Assembly (NCBI GenBank): GCA_944326855.1
Contig: CALVFO010000044.1
Span: 1-47,421 of the forward strand
Length of the DNA: 47,421 bases
DNA from: an uncultured Alistipes sp.
GTDB lineage: Bacteria; Bacteroidota; Bacteroidia; Bacteroidales; Rikenellaceae
Direction: 5' to 3'
The position numbers and the translations under genes are program-made. Shown here piece after piece: positions 25,996 through 34,782 of this stretch; positions within the stretch are counted from its first letter, which is position 1; the number at the start of each line of letters is the position of its first letter. Below the pieces are notes generated by a model, which was not told where the DNA came from, did no database searches, and worked only from the letters and a program-made list of their open reading frames with translations.

Positions 25996-27723
25996 TTAGT
26001 TCTCCGGTTGAACGGATCGATTGACGCCGCGAATCGGGTCGTGGATTTCACAGGCGTCTTCGACGGTCTTGAGCAAGGATAACGACAGGGCATCGATGTA
26101 GCTGAGCATCTCGGCGAAAATCACCCCGGCCTGATAACTCATCTCTTCTTCAGGATCGGGGGTTAGGGCCGCTTCCTGATACCTTTCCAATTTATCGGTG
26201 AGCGTTCGACGCAATTCCCGGGCCCGATCGGCACTGCGCAGAGCCTGTGAAGATAATCGGTTCAGGGCCTGTTCCTGCAGTTCGTGGAAGGTGTCCAGAT
26301 CCCCGAACAAGGAAAAGATTCGTTGCCGGGCTTCGGGGGCGAACCAGATATTCCGGCGTCTTTTGCGGCGGATCACATCGCTGAACCGGAAAATTTGTTC
26401 TGCTACGGTATCCAGATCGGAAATCAGGTAGAGCAGGCTTTGGGCAATTTGTTGGGTTCTTCGGCTGACGTCTTCGCGGGCGAACTGGGCGAAGAAACGT
26501 TCGAATCGCAGGTGCATTCGGGTGGTTTCCTGGCGTCGGGTTTCCAATTCAGCGGCCAGTTCAGCGGTACGGTCGGGGTTGATTTCTCCGAAGTAGGCTT
26601 TCATCGTCGTGAACAGTTCGACGTTTTGGCGGACATAGCGCATAACCTCACATTGAGCCTGATAGATCGAAACTTCTCCGGTAGACAGCAACGATCCGCT
26701 GAGGGGTTGCCAGGAAGTGTTGTGCGGGGTTTTCCCGGGAATCAGGCGTTTGGTCAGGGCGGCGATCCGGGGGATGAACCCCACCAGCAGCAGGGTGTTG
26801 AGGATGTTGAAGGCGCTGTGGAAGATGGCCAATCCCAGCGGTTGGACGGATGGTGAGAGTATCGGCGATGCACCGGTCAGTGTTTCCACAAAGGCCGACA
26901 GGGCATTCATGATGACTCCGAGCAACGGTAACGCCCACAACAAACCGAACAGGTTGAATAACAGATGAGACAAGGCGGCTCGACGGGCGGAGGTATTGGT
27001 GATGCTCGAGGCGATCAGGGCCGTAAAGGTCGTTCCTACGTTTTCGCCCAATACCATGGCCAGTCCGCATTCGAACGAGATGGTTCCTTTGGCACACAAG
27101 ACCAGGGTCAGAGCCATCACGGCACTGGAGGATTGCAGCAGGCAGGTCAGGGCGATTCCCACGCCTACGAACAGCCAGGGAGCCAACGGGCCGTGTGCCT
27201 GAACGTCGGCGACCCAAGCCAGCAGACCTTCGTCGGCCGAGAGGGCCTGCATGGAATCTTTGAGAATATTGATGGCCAGCAGCAGCAGGGCGAAGCCCAC
27301 CAGCAGTTGACAGCTTTCCCGAAAACGGGCGTTGGGGACCAGCAGCATCGGGATGACCAGGCTCAATAACGGGATGGCCAACAGCCCGATATCGAGGTTG
27401 AAACCGAACAGGGCTACCAGCCAGGCGGTGAGTGTCGTGCCGATATTGGCTCCCATGATCAGGGCGATGGCCTGCTTCAGACGCAGCAGACCGGCGTTGA
27501 CGAATCCGACGATCATCACCGTCACGGCGCTTGAAGATTGAACGACTCCGGTGATGAATGTACCGGCCAGCACCCCCTTGCCGGGTGAAGAGGTCATACG
27601 GGCGAGCAAGGTCCGCAGACGGCTCCCGGCCGATTTCTGCATGGCTTCGCTCATTACCTTCATGCCGAAGATAAACAACCCGATGGTTCCCAACAGGACC
27701 AGTATTTGAGTGAAAGCGTACAC
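25996..27723 (-). CDS. Na/Pi-cotransporter family protein with PhoU-like domain
   Basis: A 575-residue inner-membrane protein. The membrane part (about 1-330) has the duplicated Na_Pi_cotrans repeat, each with a QSSSA motif (VQSSSAVTV and LLQSSSAVMA), preceded by GANIGTT and GENVGTT segments. The cytoplasmic C-terminus (about 350-560) is helical and PhoU-like. Such proteins (NptA/YjbB type) export or import phosphate coupled to sodium. The start is a GTG at 27723; no in-frame ATG lies just upstream. It is convergent with the SGNH operon and divergent from the MBOAT gene, thus separating them. Confidence 0.9.
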   Translation of the reverse strand: MYAFTQILVLLGTIGLFIFGMKVMSEAMQKSAGSRLRTLLARMTSSPGKGVLAGTFITGVVQSSSAVTVMIVGFVNAGLLRLKQAIALIMGANIGTTLTAWLVALFGFNLDIGLLAIPLLSLVIPMLLVPNARFRESCQLLVGFALLLLAINILKDSMQALSADEGLLAWVADVQAHGPLAPWLFVGVGIALTCLLQSSSAVMALTLVLCAKGTISFECGLAMVLGENVGTTFTALIASSITNTSARRAALSHLLFNLFGLLWALPLLGVIMNALSAFVETLTGASPILSPSVQPLGLAIFHSAFNILNTLLLVGFIPRIAALTKRLIPGKTPHNTSWQPLSGSLLSTGEVSIYQAQCEVMRYVRQNVELFTTMKAYFGEINPDRTAELAAELETRRQETTRMHLRFERFFAQFAREDVSRRTQQIAQSLLYLISDLDTVAEQIFRFSDVIRRKRRRNIWFAPEARQRIFSLFGDLDTFHELQEQALNRLSSQALRSADRARELRRTLTDKLERYQEAALTPDPEEEMSYQAGVIFAEMLSYIDALSLSLLKTVEDACEIHDPIRGVNRSVQPEN

Positions 27724-27762
27724 CTGATTTTCGATGAGATCAATGATATGGCTGTCAATTTA

Positions 27763-27770
27763 CAAAGATA
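27763..27770 (-). promoter_or_regulatory. -7 element of the Na/Pi-cotransporter gene
   Basis: A perfect TATCTTTG on the minus strand lies 39 bp before the GTG start. No clear -33 element is seen at 19-21 nt. Confidence 0.5.
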
Positions 27771-28316
27771 GCTAAAGCCCATTCGCCTCGCATCGAACGA
27801 CTGTTAAAATTATATTAACTTTCCGGATTCAGTGTTTTAGCCCCTGTGACGGGGAGATCATTCCGCGGGGTTGTTGTGAAACGCTTCCGGGGAAAGAGGA
27901 CAGAGCGTCTCTCCCGGATGTTTTTCGTCGGGCAGGATCTTTTCGCCCGTACGTTCGGACGACAGCTTTTCGAATAAACGACGAGTTTCCGAACCCGCCT
28001 GTTCGGGGACTCCGGAATGGGGGGTCGTGCTTGGGACAGGACTTCGCAAAACGGGATGAATCGTTTCCGGAGCCGGATCGGTCGGTTCTTCGTTCCGTCG
28101 GTCGTTGCTGGGCCGCCAGGCTGCTTTTTATGAGATGCTGTTGTTTGGCCGGATTTTTCGAAAAACGCTGTTCGTGAGCTTTTCGAAGAGGGTGCAACCG
28201 GATTTTTCGGGGTTTCGAGGTCCGTCCGCCTGCCGCTGTCCCGATAAAACGTCGGGAAAAGATTCCGAAGTCGGTTTATTCGTCTTCGGAGAGCGTACAA
28301 TTTCTGAAAAATCAGC

Positions 28317-28324
28317 TAAATTTG
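28317..28324 (+). promoter_or_regulatory. -7 element upstream of the MBOAT gene
   Basis: A perfect TAnnTTTG match (TAAATTTG) lies 41 bp before the ATG. A matching -33 box is not evident. Confidence 0.45.
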
Positions 28325-28365
28325 CGACGCCATGCTGATGTGGCGATTCCTGATTTTTGCAAACC

Positions 28366-29865
28366 ATGTTCGACATTGCGTCGTTGACCGACCGGATCAC
28401 TGCCCTGTTGCAATATGACAGCTCTTCGCCGCTGATTTTCAGCAGCGGACTGTTCCTGTTTCTGTTCTTGGGCTTTGCATTTTTTTATCAGTTTCTGCGT
28501 CGGGCTTTTCTGGTGCGCATTCTCTATGTTATCTGTTTTTCGCTCTACTTCTACTACAAAACCAGCGGATGGTTCGTCCTGCTGTTGGTGGGCCTCTCCC
28601 TGTCGGATTTCACCATCGGTCATTTTCTCGCGCGTGTGCGGGCCCGGGCCGGCCGAAAAGCCCTGCTGATCCTCAGCCTGGTGCTCAACCTCGGGATGTT
28701 GTGCTATTTCAAGTACACCAACTTCTTTATCGAGATTCTCAACGGGCTGCGACCCGGATACTGGCTCGATTTCCAGAATATTTTTCTGCCGGTCGGGATT
28801 TCGTTCTTTACGTTCCAGTCGATGAGTTACGTGATCGATATCTATCGGAACCGGATTCATCCCGTCCACCGATGGATCGACTATCTGTTCTATCTGTCGT
28901 TTTTTCCCCAGCTGGTGGCCGGCCCTATCGTTCGGGCTCGCGATTTCATCCCTCAGATCTATCAAAATCCGATTTTCGTCAGCCGGGAAATGTTCGGCCG
29001 AGGCATCTATCTGATTATCGCCGGACTGTTTAAAAAGGCGGTCATTTCGGACTACATCAGCCTCAATTTTGTGGATCGCGTCTTCGACGATCCCTTGCTG
29101 TATAGCGGATTCGAAAACCTGATGGGCGTGTATGGATACGCGCTGCAGATCTACTGCGATTTTTCGGGTTACTCCGACATGGCCATCGGGATCGCTCTGT
29201 TGTTGGGCTTCCGATTCAACCAGAACTTCGATTCGCCCTATAAGTCGGCGACGATTACCGAGTTCTGGCGACGCTGGCATATCTCGCTGTCGAGCTGGTT
29301 GAAGGATTACCTCTATATCTCGTTGGGCGGTAACCGCAAGGGGAAAATACGCACCTATTTCAACCTGATGATCACCATGCTGCTGGGCGGTTTGTGGCAT
29401 GGGGCGGCGGCGCGGTTTATTCTCTGGGGGGCCTGGCACGGCTTGGGGCTGGCCGTTCACAAGGCCGTCATGTCGGTTTCTTCCGGTTTCAAGGCCCAGG
29501 GAATGGATATGCCGGTATGGAGACGGATTATCGGCATGATCATTACGTTCCATTTCGTCTGTGCGGGATGGATCATGTTCCGGGCGAACGATACCCAGAC
29601 CGGATGGCAGGTAATTTCGCAGATTTTCACCGATTTCCGTCCCGAACTCATTCCGCAGGTCGTGACCGGTTATCTGCCTGTTTTCAGCTTGATTTTGCTG
29701 GGATACCTGCTCCACCTGCTCCCCGGAAAAACCGAAATCTGGGCTGAACGTATGGTAACCGCAACCCCGTTGATTGGCAAAGCCCTGTTGATCGTCTTGG
29801 TGATCTGGGGGGTGATGCTGATCAAATCTTCCGACGTACAGCCGTTCATCTATTTTCAGTTTTAG
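28366..29865 (+). CDS. MBOAT family O-acyltransferase (AlgI-like)
   Basis: A 499-residue polytopic inner-membrane protein with about 10-12 hydrophobic segments. The MBOAT signature is present: FLPVGISFFTFQSMSYVID, FPQLVAGPIVR, YCDFSGYSDMAIGIA, FWRRWHISLSSWLKDYLY, and GGLWHGAA with the active-site His345, plus His358 in AWHGLG. AlgI-like proteins pass acyl groups, usually acetyl, across the inner membrane to periplasmic partners of the SGNH fold. Two such SGNH proteins are encoded 2.6-6.5 kb upstream on the same strand. The ATG at 28366 is preferred over a TTG three codons earlier. Confidence 0.93.
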   Translation: MFDIASLTDRITALLQYDSSSPLIFSSGLFLFLFLGFAFFYQFLRRAFLVRILYVICFSLYFYYKTSGWFVLLLVGLSLSDFTIGHFLARVRARAGRKALLILSLVLNLGMLCYFKYTNFFIEILNGLRPGYWLDFQNIFLPVGISFFTFQSMSYVIDIYRNRIHPVHRWIDYLFYLSFFPQLVAGPIVRARDFIPQIYQNPIFVSREMFGRGIYLIIAGLFKKAVISDYISLNFVDRVFDDPLLYSGFENLMGVYGYALQIYCDFSGYSDMAIGIALLLGFRFNQNFDSPYKSATITEFWRRWHISLSSWLKDYLYISLGGNRKGKIRTYFNLMITMLLGGLWHGAAARFILWGAWHGLGLAVHKAVMSVSSGFKAQGMDMPVWRRIIGMIITFHFVCAGWIMFRANDTQTGWQVISQIFTDFRPELIPQVVTGYLPVFSLILLGYLLHLLPGKTEIWAERMVTATPLIGKALLIVLVIWGVMLIKSSDVQPFIYFQF

Positions 29866-30101
29866 CGTTCTCTTCCTGAGAGACGAGTCCTTCGGACGGT
29901 TTGAAAGGAGGGTCGGTTCGGGGGCCGGATGGGGTGTGAACGGACTGGAACGGCAGCCCGGCTTCGTGAGCCGTTTACCGGGCCTGTGTTATGGTTCGGA
30001 ACGGGAGGCGGAAGTGCGGCATGGACGAGGTGAACGGAATGGGGAAAGATTCCCGGCCGGAGAATCGGGTATATCCTGCAACCCATTTTTCGGATAAAGC
30101 T

Positions 30102-30146
30102 TACACAAAGAGCGGCCTGCCTATTGGGCAGGCCGCTCTTTGTGTA
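30102..30146. terminator. Bidirectional terminator between MBOAT and the efflux operon
   Basis: A 20-bp perfect stem (30102-30121 with 30127-30146) with a 5-nt loop. It lies 19 bp past the outer-membrane efflux gene on the minus strand and 236 bp past the MBOAT stop on the plus strand. AAAG/CTTT near the stem base gives partial T-runs on both sides. The rest of the gap 29866-30101 shows nothing. Confidence 0.8.
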
Positions 30147-30164
30147 GGTGTCAACGAGAACCGG

Positions 30165-31622
30165 TTATTGATTGCCTCCACCCAGCGCTCGGTAAAGCCG
30201 GGCTTGCAGGATGCAGTTTTCAGTGCTCAGGGCGATTCGTTCCAGCTCGCAGTTCAGGTAACGTTCGTCGGCCGACAGCACTTCGAGAAACCCGACGAAA
30301 TTGAGTTTGAACAAATCGGTGGCGTTGCTGACCGAACGGCGATGCACGAGACTTTCCTGTTGTTTGAGTGCCTTGCGGGAGGCGGTCAGTTCGCTGGCCG
30401 CGATCAGGTTGCAGACCTCTTCATAGGCTGTCAGGGCCGCTTGATGATAGGCGCTCAAGGCGATTCGTTCTTCGCTTTGGGCCGTTTGCCACAGGGTGCG
30501 GATCTGGGCTCCGTTGAACAGCGGTGCGGTCAGTCCCAGTCCCAGGTCATAGGCCATCGAGGCGGGCGAGGCAAACCATTTGCTCAGGTTGAAGGCATTG
30601 AAGCCTCCGCTACCTCCGATCCGCAGGGAAGGATAGAAAGCCCGGCGGGCGGCAGCCACATCGGCTTTGGCGGCCCGCAGGTTCATTTCGGCCTCCCGGA
30701 TATCGGGACGTGATTGCAGCAACTGGGCGGGAATACCCGTCCGGGCCGGGAAACGCATGGTTTCGAGGCTGTCGTACGGACAGCGGACAATGGGGGCCGG
30801 GAAACGTCCCATGAGGGTACAGAGGGCCCGTTCTTTTTCTCCGGTCTGCTGTCGGGTTTCCAGCAGCATGCCCTGTAGTTGCAGACTGCGGGCATGGAAC
30901 TGGTCGACGGCCAGTTGGGTTTCTTCTCCCTCCTGTTTGAGCTGGAAGGTCAGCTCGTGTGATCGTTGAGCCTCTTTCAGGGCCTGTTCGAGTACGTCGC
31001 GTTGGCGATCCAGACCGACCAGCTCGAAATAACAGGTCGCCACTTCCGAGATCAGGAGCGTTTGAGCCAGCCGGGCTGCCTCCTGAGAGGCCATCCAGCG
31101 AGCGGCGGCGGCTCGTTTTTTCTGGCTCAGTTTGCCCCAGATGTCCGCTTCCCATTGGAAAGAAAGGCCGATCTGAAATTCCCGGTACGGATCCGGAATG
31201 TGTTTGTCGCGGACCAGATCGGGGGTATTGGTGGTGGCGTTGCCCACACCGTCCATGGTGTATTCGCCGAAGCGTTGTACATACCCCTGGGCCCCGATGC
31301 CCACCGAGGGAAAGAGCTCGGCCCGGGATTGCCGGAGTTGGGCCCGGGCGATCGAAATCCGCTCCAGAGTTTGCAGAAACGAGTGGTTGTGGCGGAGCGC
31401 TTCCCCGATGTATTCCTGCAACAGGGTGTCCGGGAAAAATTCTTGCCAGCCGAGCAAGGCGACTGTCGCCGTATCGGTCGTTCCCCGGGTTGTGTCGGTC
31501 GCATAGGCTGTCGGCAGATCGGCGGTGGGAACGGGGGAAGATTCCACCCGCGAAGCCCGGCATCCGAACAGCAGCAGTGGAAGGGTGGCGCCGAGCAATA
31601 AACCATATTGTTTAGTCTTCAT
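30165..31622 (-). CDS. RND efflux outer-membrane lipoprotein (TolC/OprM family)
   Basis: A 485-residue outer-membrane channel subunit of a tripartite pump. The start is placed at the ATG reading MKTKQYGLLL; it gives a clean lipoprotein signal with lipobox LLFGC. Two OEP repeats follow, with typical segments QLRQSRAELFPSVGIGAQ, ELVGLDRQRDVLEQALKEAQ, ARTGIPAQLLQSRPDIREAE and ARRAFYPSLRIGGSGGF. Its start overlaps the end of the pump gene by 11 nt, a sign of translational coupling. It is the last gene of the operon. Confidence 0.93.
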   Translation of the reverse strand: MKTKQYGLLLGATLPLLLFGCRASRVESSPVPTADLPTAYATDTTRGTTDTATVALLGWQEFFPDTLLQEYIGEALRHNHSFLQTLERISIARAQLRQSRAELFPSVGIGAQGYVQRFGEYTMDGVGNATTNTPDLVRDKHIPDPYREFQIGLSFQWEADIWGKLSQKKRAAAARWMASQEAARLAQTLLISEVATCYFELVGLDRQRDVLEQALKEAQRSHELTFQLKQEGEETQLAVDQFHARSLQLQGMLLETRQQTGEKERALCTLMGRFPAPIVRCPYDSLETMRFPARTGIPAQLLQSRPDIREAEMNLRAAKADVAAARRAFYPSLRIGGSGGFNAFNLSKWFASPASMAYDLGLGLTAPLFNGAQIRTLWQTAQSEERIALSAYHQAALTAYEEVCNLIAASELTASRKALKQQESLVHRRSVSNATDLFKLNFVGFLEVLSADERYLNCELERIALSTENCILQARLYRALGGGNQ

Positions 31623-34600
31623 CGTCATATTCGGTTTCAAGGGCCGGGCGGTTACCCCGCAGGCGCGTCGCCAGGCTTTCAAAAATCACATACAAACCCG
31701 GAACCAGGAAGATTCCCACCATCGTTCCGATCAACATCCCGCCGGCGGCGGCCGTTCCGATGGAACGGTTTCCCAGGGCGCCGGCACCGCTGGCTACGAC
31801 CAGCGGAATCAGTCCGCAGATGAACGCGAAGCTGGTCATCAGAATCGGGCGCAGACGGCTGCGGGCCCCTTCGAGGGCGGCCTCGAGAATCGTCATGCCC
31901 TGTTTGCGGAAGTTGTTGGCCATTTCGATGATCAGGATGGCGTTTTTACCCAGCAGCCCGATCAGCATGACCAGGGCGACTTGCGCGTAGATGTTGTTGT
32001 CCAGCCCGGCGAGTTGCAGCACCAGATAGGCCCCGAACACCCCGGCCGGCAGGGAAAGAATGACCGGGAAGGGCAACAGCAGGCTTTCGTACTGAGCCGC
32101 CAGCAGCAGGTAGACGAACAGCAGACAGATGCCGAAGATAATCAGAGTCTGTCCGCCCGACTCTTTTTCCTCGCGGGAGACCCCCGACCATTCCAGATCG
32201 AATCCCCGGGGGAGTTCTCCTGCGGCGAGCTCCTCCACGGCGGCGATCGCCTCCCCGGAGCTGACGCCCGGAGCGGCATCTCCGGTAATGAGTGAGGAGG
32301 TGAACATGTTGTAGCGGGTGATCTGGTTGGGACCGAAGACCCGTTCCATGGTCAGGAAGTTGGAGTAGGGGACCATCTCTCCGTTCCGGTTTTTGGCGAA
32401 GAGGGCGTAGATGTCGTCCGGTTCCATGCGGTATTCGGGCGAGGATTGCAGCATGACCTTATACATCTGTCCGAAGCGGATGAAGTTCGAGGAGTAGAAA
32501 CTCCCGACATAAGACTGGAGGGTTTCCAGCGCTTCGTTGACGTTGACGCCCAGTTTGGCGGCCTGAGCCAGGTCTACCTTCAGCAGATATTGCGGGAAGT
32601 TGGGCTGGAATCCGGAAGATACGCCCTGCAGACGGGGGTCTTGGTTGAGTTTTTCGACCAGTTCGTTGGCCACTCGGGCCGTTTCCTGGTACGATCCGGC
32701 GGTCTTGTCCTGCATTCGCAACTCGAACCCGCTGGCATTCCCGAAGCCCGGAACGGTCGGGGGCAGGAAGAACTGAATTTCGGCGTCCTTGATATGGGCT
32801 GTTCGTTCGGCGTAGATTTCGAGCAGCTCAGCCGCCGTTTTGTCGCGTTCGTTCCAGGGTTTGAGGTTGATCATTCCCATGCCGTAGCTGGCATCTTCGG
32901 TTTCGGTCATCAGGCTGTAGCCGGCCAGCGTGGAGATGGTCTCGATCTCTTCCATCGGCAGCAGGGCGGCCTGGATCTGGTTGAGGGCCTTTTCGGAACG
33001 CTCCAACGTGGCTCCCGGAGGGGTGTTGACGTTGACGTAAATCATCCCCTGGTCGTCGTTGGGGATGAAACCGGTCGGCAGTACACTGCTGATTCCCCAG
33101 GTGCCCAGAAAGAACAGCAGCAGCGTAGCGTAGGTCATCACCCGGCGGTTGAGGTATTTCCGCAGGCCGAGGTTGTAACGTTCTTCGAACCGGTCGTATC
33201 CCCGGTTGAAGACGATGAAGAAGCGTCTCAGCAGGTTGGGACGTTTGCTCTTGCCGTGGTGGTGGCGCAGCAGCAGGGCACACAGGGCCGGGGAGAGCGT
33301 CAGAGCATTGATTCCCGAGATGACGATGGCGACGGCCAGAGTCAGGGAGAACTGCTGGTAGAAGATCCCGACGGTGCCGGACATGAACCCTACCGGTACG
33401 AATACGGCCGACATGACCAGGGTGATGGCGACGATCGCTCCCCCGATTTCCTGCATGGCGGCGACCGAGGCTTTGAACGGGGAGAGCTTGTCGCGTTCCA
33501 TCTTGACGTGCACCGCCTCGACCACCACGATGGCGTTGTCGACCACAATACCGATGGCCAGCACCAACGCAAAGAGGGTGAGCATGTTGATCGAGAATCC
33601 CAACATCTCCATGAAAAAGAAGGTCCCGATCAGGGAGACCGGTACGGCGATGGCCGGGATGAGTGTGGCCCGCAGGTTTTGCAGGAAGATGTACACCACG
33701 ATGAATACGAGGATGAAGGCTTCCAGCAGGGTTTTCAACACCGAACTGATCGAAGCATCCAGGAAGCGCGATACGTCATAGGAGATGTTGTAGTCCATGC
33801 CCGGCAGGAAACTGCTCTCTTTGATCTCCTCCATTTTGGCCTTGATGTTCTGGATCACTTCCCGGGCGTTCGAACCGGGGCGTTGTTTGATCATGATGGC
33901 GGCCGAGGGTTTCCCGTCGGTCATCGAAATCATGTTGTAGTCCTCCGAGTCGAAGTCGATTTCGGCCACGTCTTTGAGCTTCAGCAGCGAGCCGTCGGGC
34001 AGTGCCTTGAGGACGATTTCTCCGTACTGTTCCGGGGTGCTGAACTTTCCGGTGTACTGGAGGGTGTATTGCAGTTGTTGGGGCAGCTTGTCGGAGCTGA
34101 TTCCGGTTTTCCCGGGGGCCGCCTCGATGTTTTGGCTGCGGATGGCTGCGGTGACGTCCTGGGGCGACATGTTGTAGGCGGCCAGACGGAGCGGATTCAG
34201 CCACACACGCATGGCGTAGTCGCGGCTCCCCATGATTTCGACGAAACCTACCCCGTCGATGCGTTTGAGCTCGCGCAGGATATTGATGTCGGTGAAGTTA
34301 TAGACGAAATTCTCCGTGTGGGTGGTGTCCGAACTGAGGATGTTCAGGTACATCAGCATGCTGTTGACCTCCTTTTCGGTGATCACCCCGGCGCGGATTA
34401 CCTCTTCGGGCAGCTCGTCGAGCACGGTCGTGACCCGGTTCTGGACGTTCACGGCCGCCACATCGGGATCGGTTCCCACTTTAAAATAGATGGTTGTCAG
34501 CGACATCCCGTCATTGGTGCAGACGGTTGTCATGTAGGTCATGCCGGGAACGCCGTTGATGGCGCGTTCCAGGGGGGTGGCTACGGTTTTGGACATCACG

Positions 34601-34764
34601 TCGGCGCTGGCCCCGGTGTATCGGGCCGTCACCGTTACCGAAGGCGGTACGATATCCGGGAACTGGGTGATGGGCAGGGTGCTGATGGCCAGGGCTCCCA
34701 GACAGATGAACAGCACGGAGATTACCCCGGAAAGAATCGGTCTTTTGATGAAGAGTTTCAACAT
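31612..34764 (-). CDS. RND efflux inner-membrane pump (AcrB/HAE1 family)
   Basis: A 1050-residue proton-driven pump with 12 predicted transmembrane helices and two large periplasmic loops; length and layout fit the HAE1 group. The N-terminus (FIKRPILSGVISVLFICLGA) and TM4 segment GIVVDNAIVVVEAVHVKM are typical of Bacteroidota members. In TM4 the usual Asp-Asp proton-relay pair (407/408 of AcrB) is Asp-Asn here, while the TM10 lysine is kept in LLGKNAILII. Substrates are likely hydrophobic drugs, detergents or bile acids, which cannot be told from sequence. The adaptor gene is 18 bp upstream, the channel gene overlaps downstream. Confidence 0.95.
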   Translation of the reverse strand: MLKLFIKRPILSGVISVLFICLGALAISTLPITQFPDIVPPSVTVTARYTGASADVMSKTVATPLERAINGVPGMTYMTTVCTNDGMSLTTIYFKVGTDPDVAAVNVQNRVTTVLDELPEEVIRAGVITEKEVNSMLMYLNILSSDTTHTENFVYNFTDINILRELKRIDGVGFVEIMGSRDYAMRVWLNPLRLAAYNMSPQDVTAAIRSQNIEAAPGKTGISSDKLPQQLQYTLQYTGKFSTPEQYGEIVLKALPDGSLLKLKDVAEIDFDSEDYNMISMTDGKPSAAIMIKQRPGSNAREVIQNIKAKMEEIKESSFLPGMDYNISYDVSRFLDASISSVLKTLLEAFILVFIVVYIFLQNLRATLIPAIAVPVSLIGTFFFMEMLGFSINMLTLFALVLAIGIVVDNAIVVVEAVHVKMERDKLSPFKASVAAMQEIGGAIVAITLVMSAVFVPVGFMSGTVGIFYQQFSLTLAVAIVISGINALTLSPALCALLLRHHHGKSKRPNLLRRFFIVFNRGYDRFEERYNLGLRKYLNRRVMTYATLLLFFLGTWGISSVLPTGFIPNDDQGMIYVNVNTPPGATLERSEKALNQIQAALLPMEEIETISTLAGYSLMTETEDASYGMGMINLKPWNERDKTAAELLEIYAERTAHIKDAEIQFFLPPTVPGFGNASGFELRMQDKTAGSYQETARVANELVEKLNQDPRLQGVSSGFQPNFPQYLLKVDLAQAAKLGVNVNEALETLQSYVGSFYSSNFIRFGQMYKVMLQSSPEYRMEPDDIYALFAKNRNGEMVPYSNFLTMERVFGPNQITRYNMFTSSLITGDAAPGVSSGEAIAAVEELAAGELPRGFDLEWSGVSREEKESGGQTLIIFGICLLFVYLLLAAQYESLLLPFPVILSLPAGVFGAYLVLQLAGLDNNIYAQVALVMLIGLLGKNAILIIEMANNFRKQGMTILEAALEGARSRLRPILMTSFAFICGLIPLVVASGAGALGNRSIGTAAAGGMLIGTMVGIFLVPGLYVIFESLATRLRGNRPALETEYDDED

Positions 34765-34782
34765 GGTCTCAAGCCTCCTTCC

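Larger units (their letters stand above)
27724..28365. other. Divergent gap between the Na/Pi-cotransporter and MBOAT genes
   Basis: No gene is supported. It contains the two -7 elements and a 12-bp direct repeat CCGGATTTTTCG (28149-28160 and 28198-28209). Open frames across the gap on the minus strand are basic, Pro-rich and without any recognisable domain. Confidence 0.5.

Noticed and set aside
27815-28300. A 161-codon minus-strand frame in the gap before the MBOAT gene
   Set aside because: Basic, Pro-rich composition without domain or signal peptide; overlapping frames of equal quality exist.
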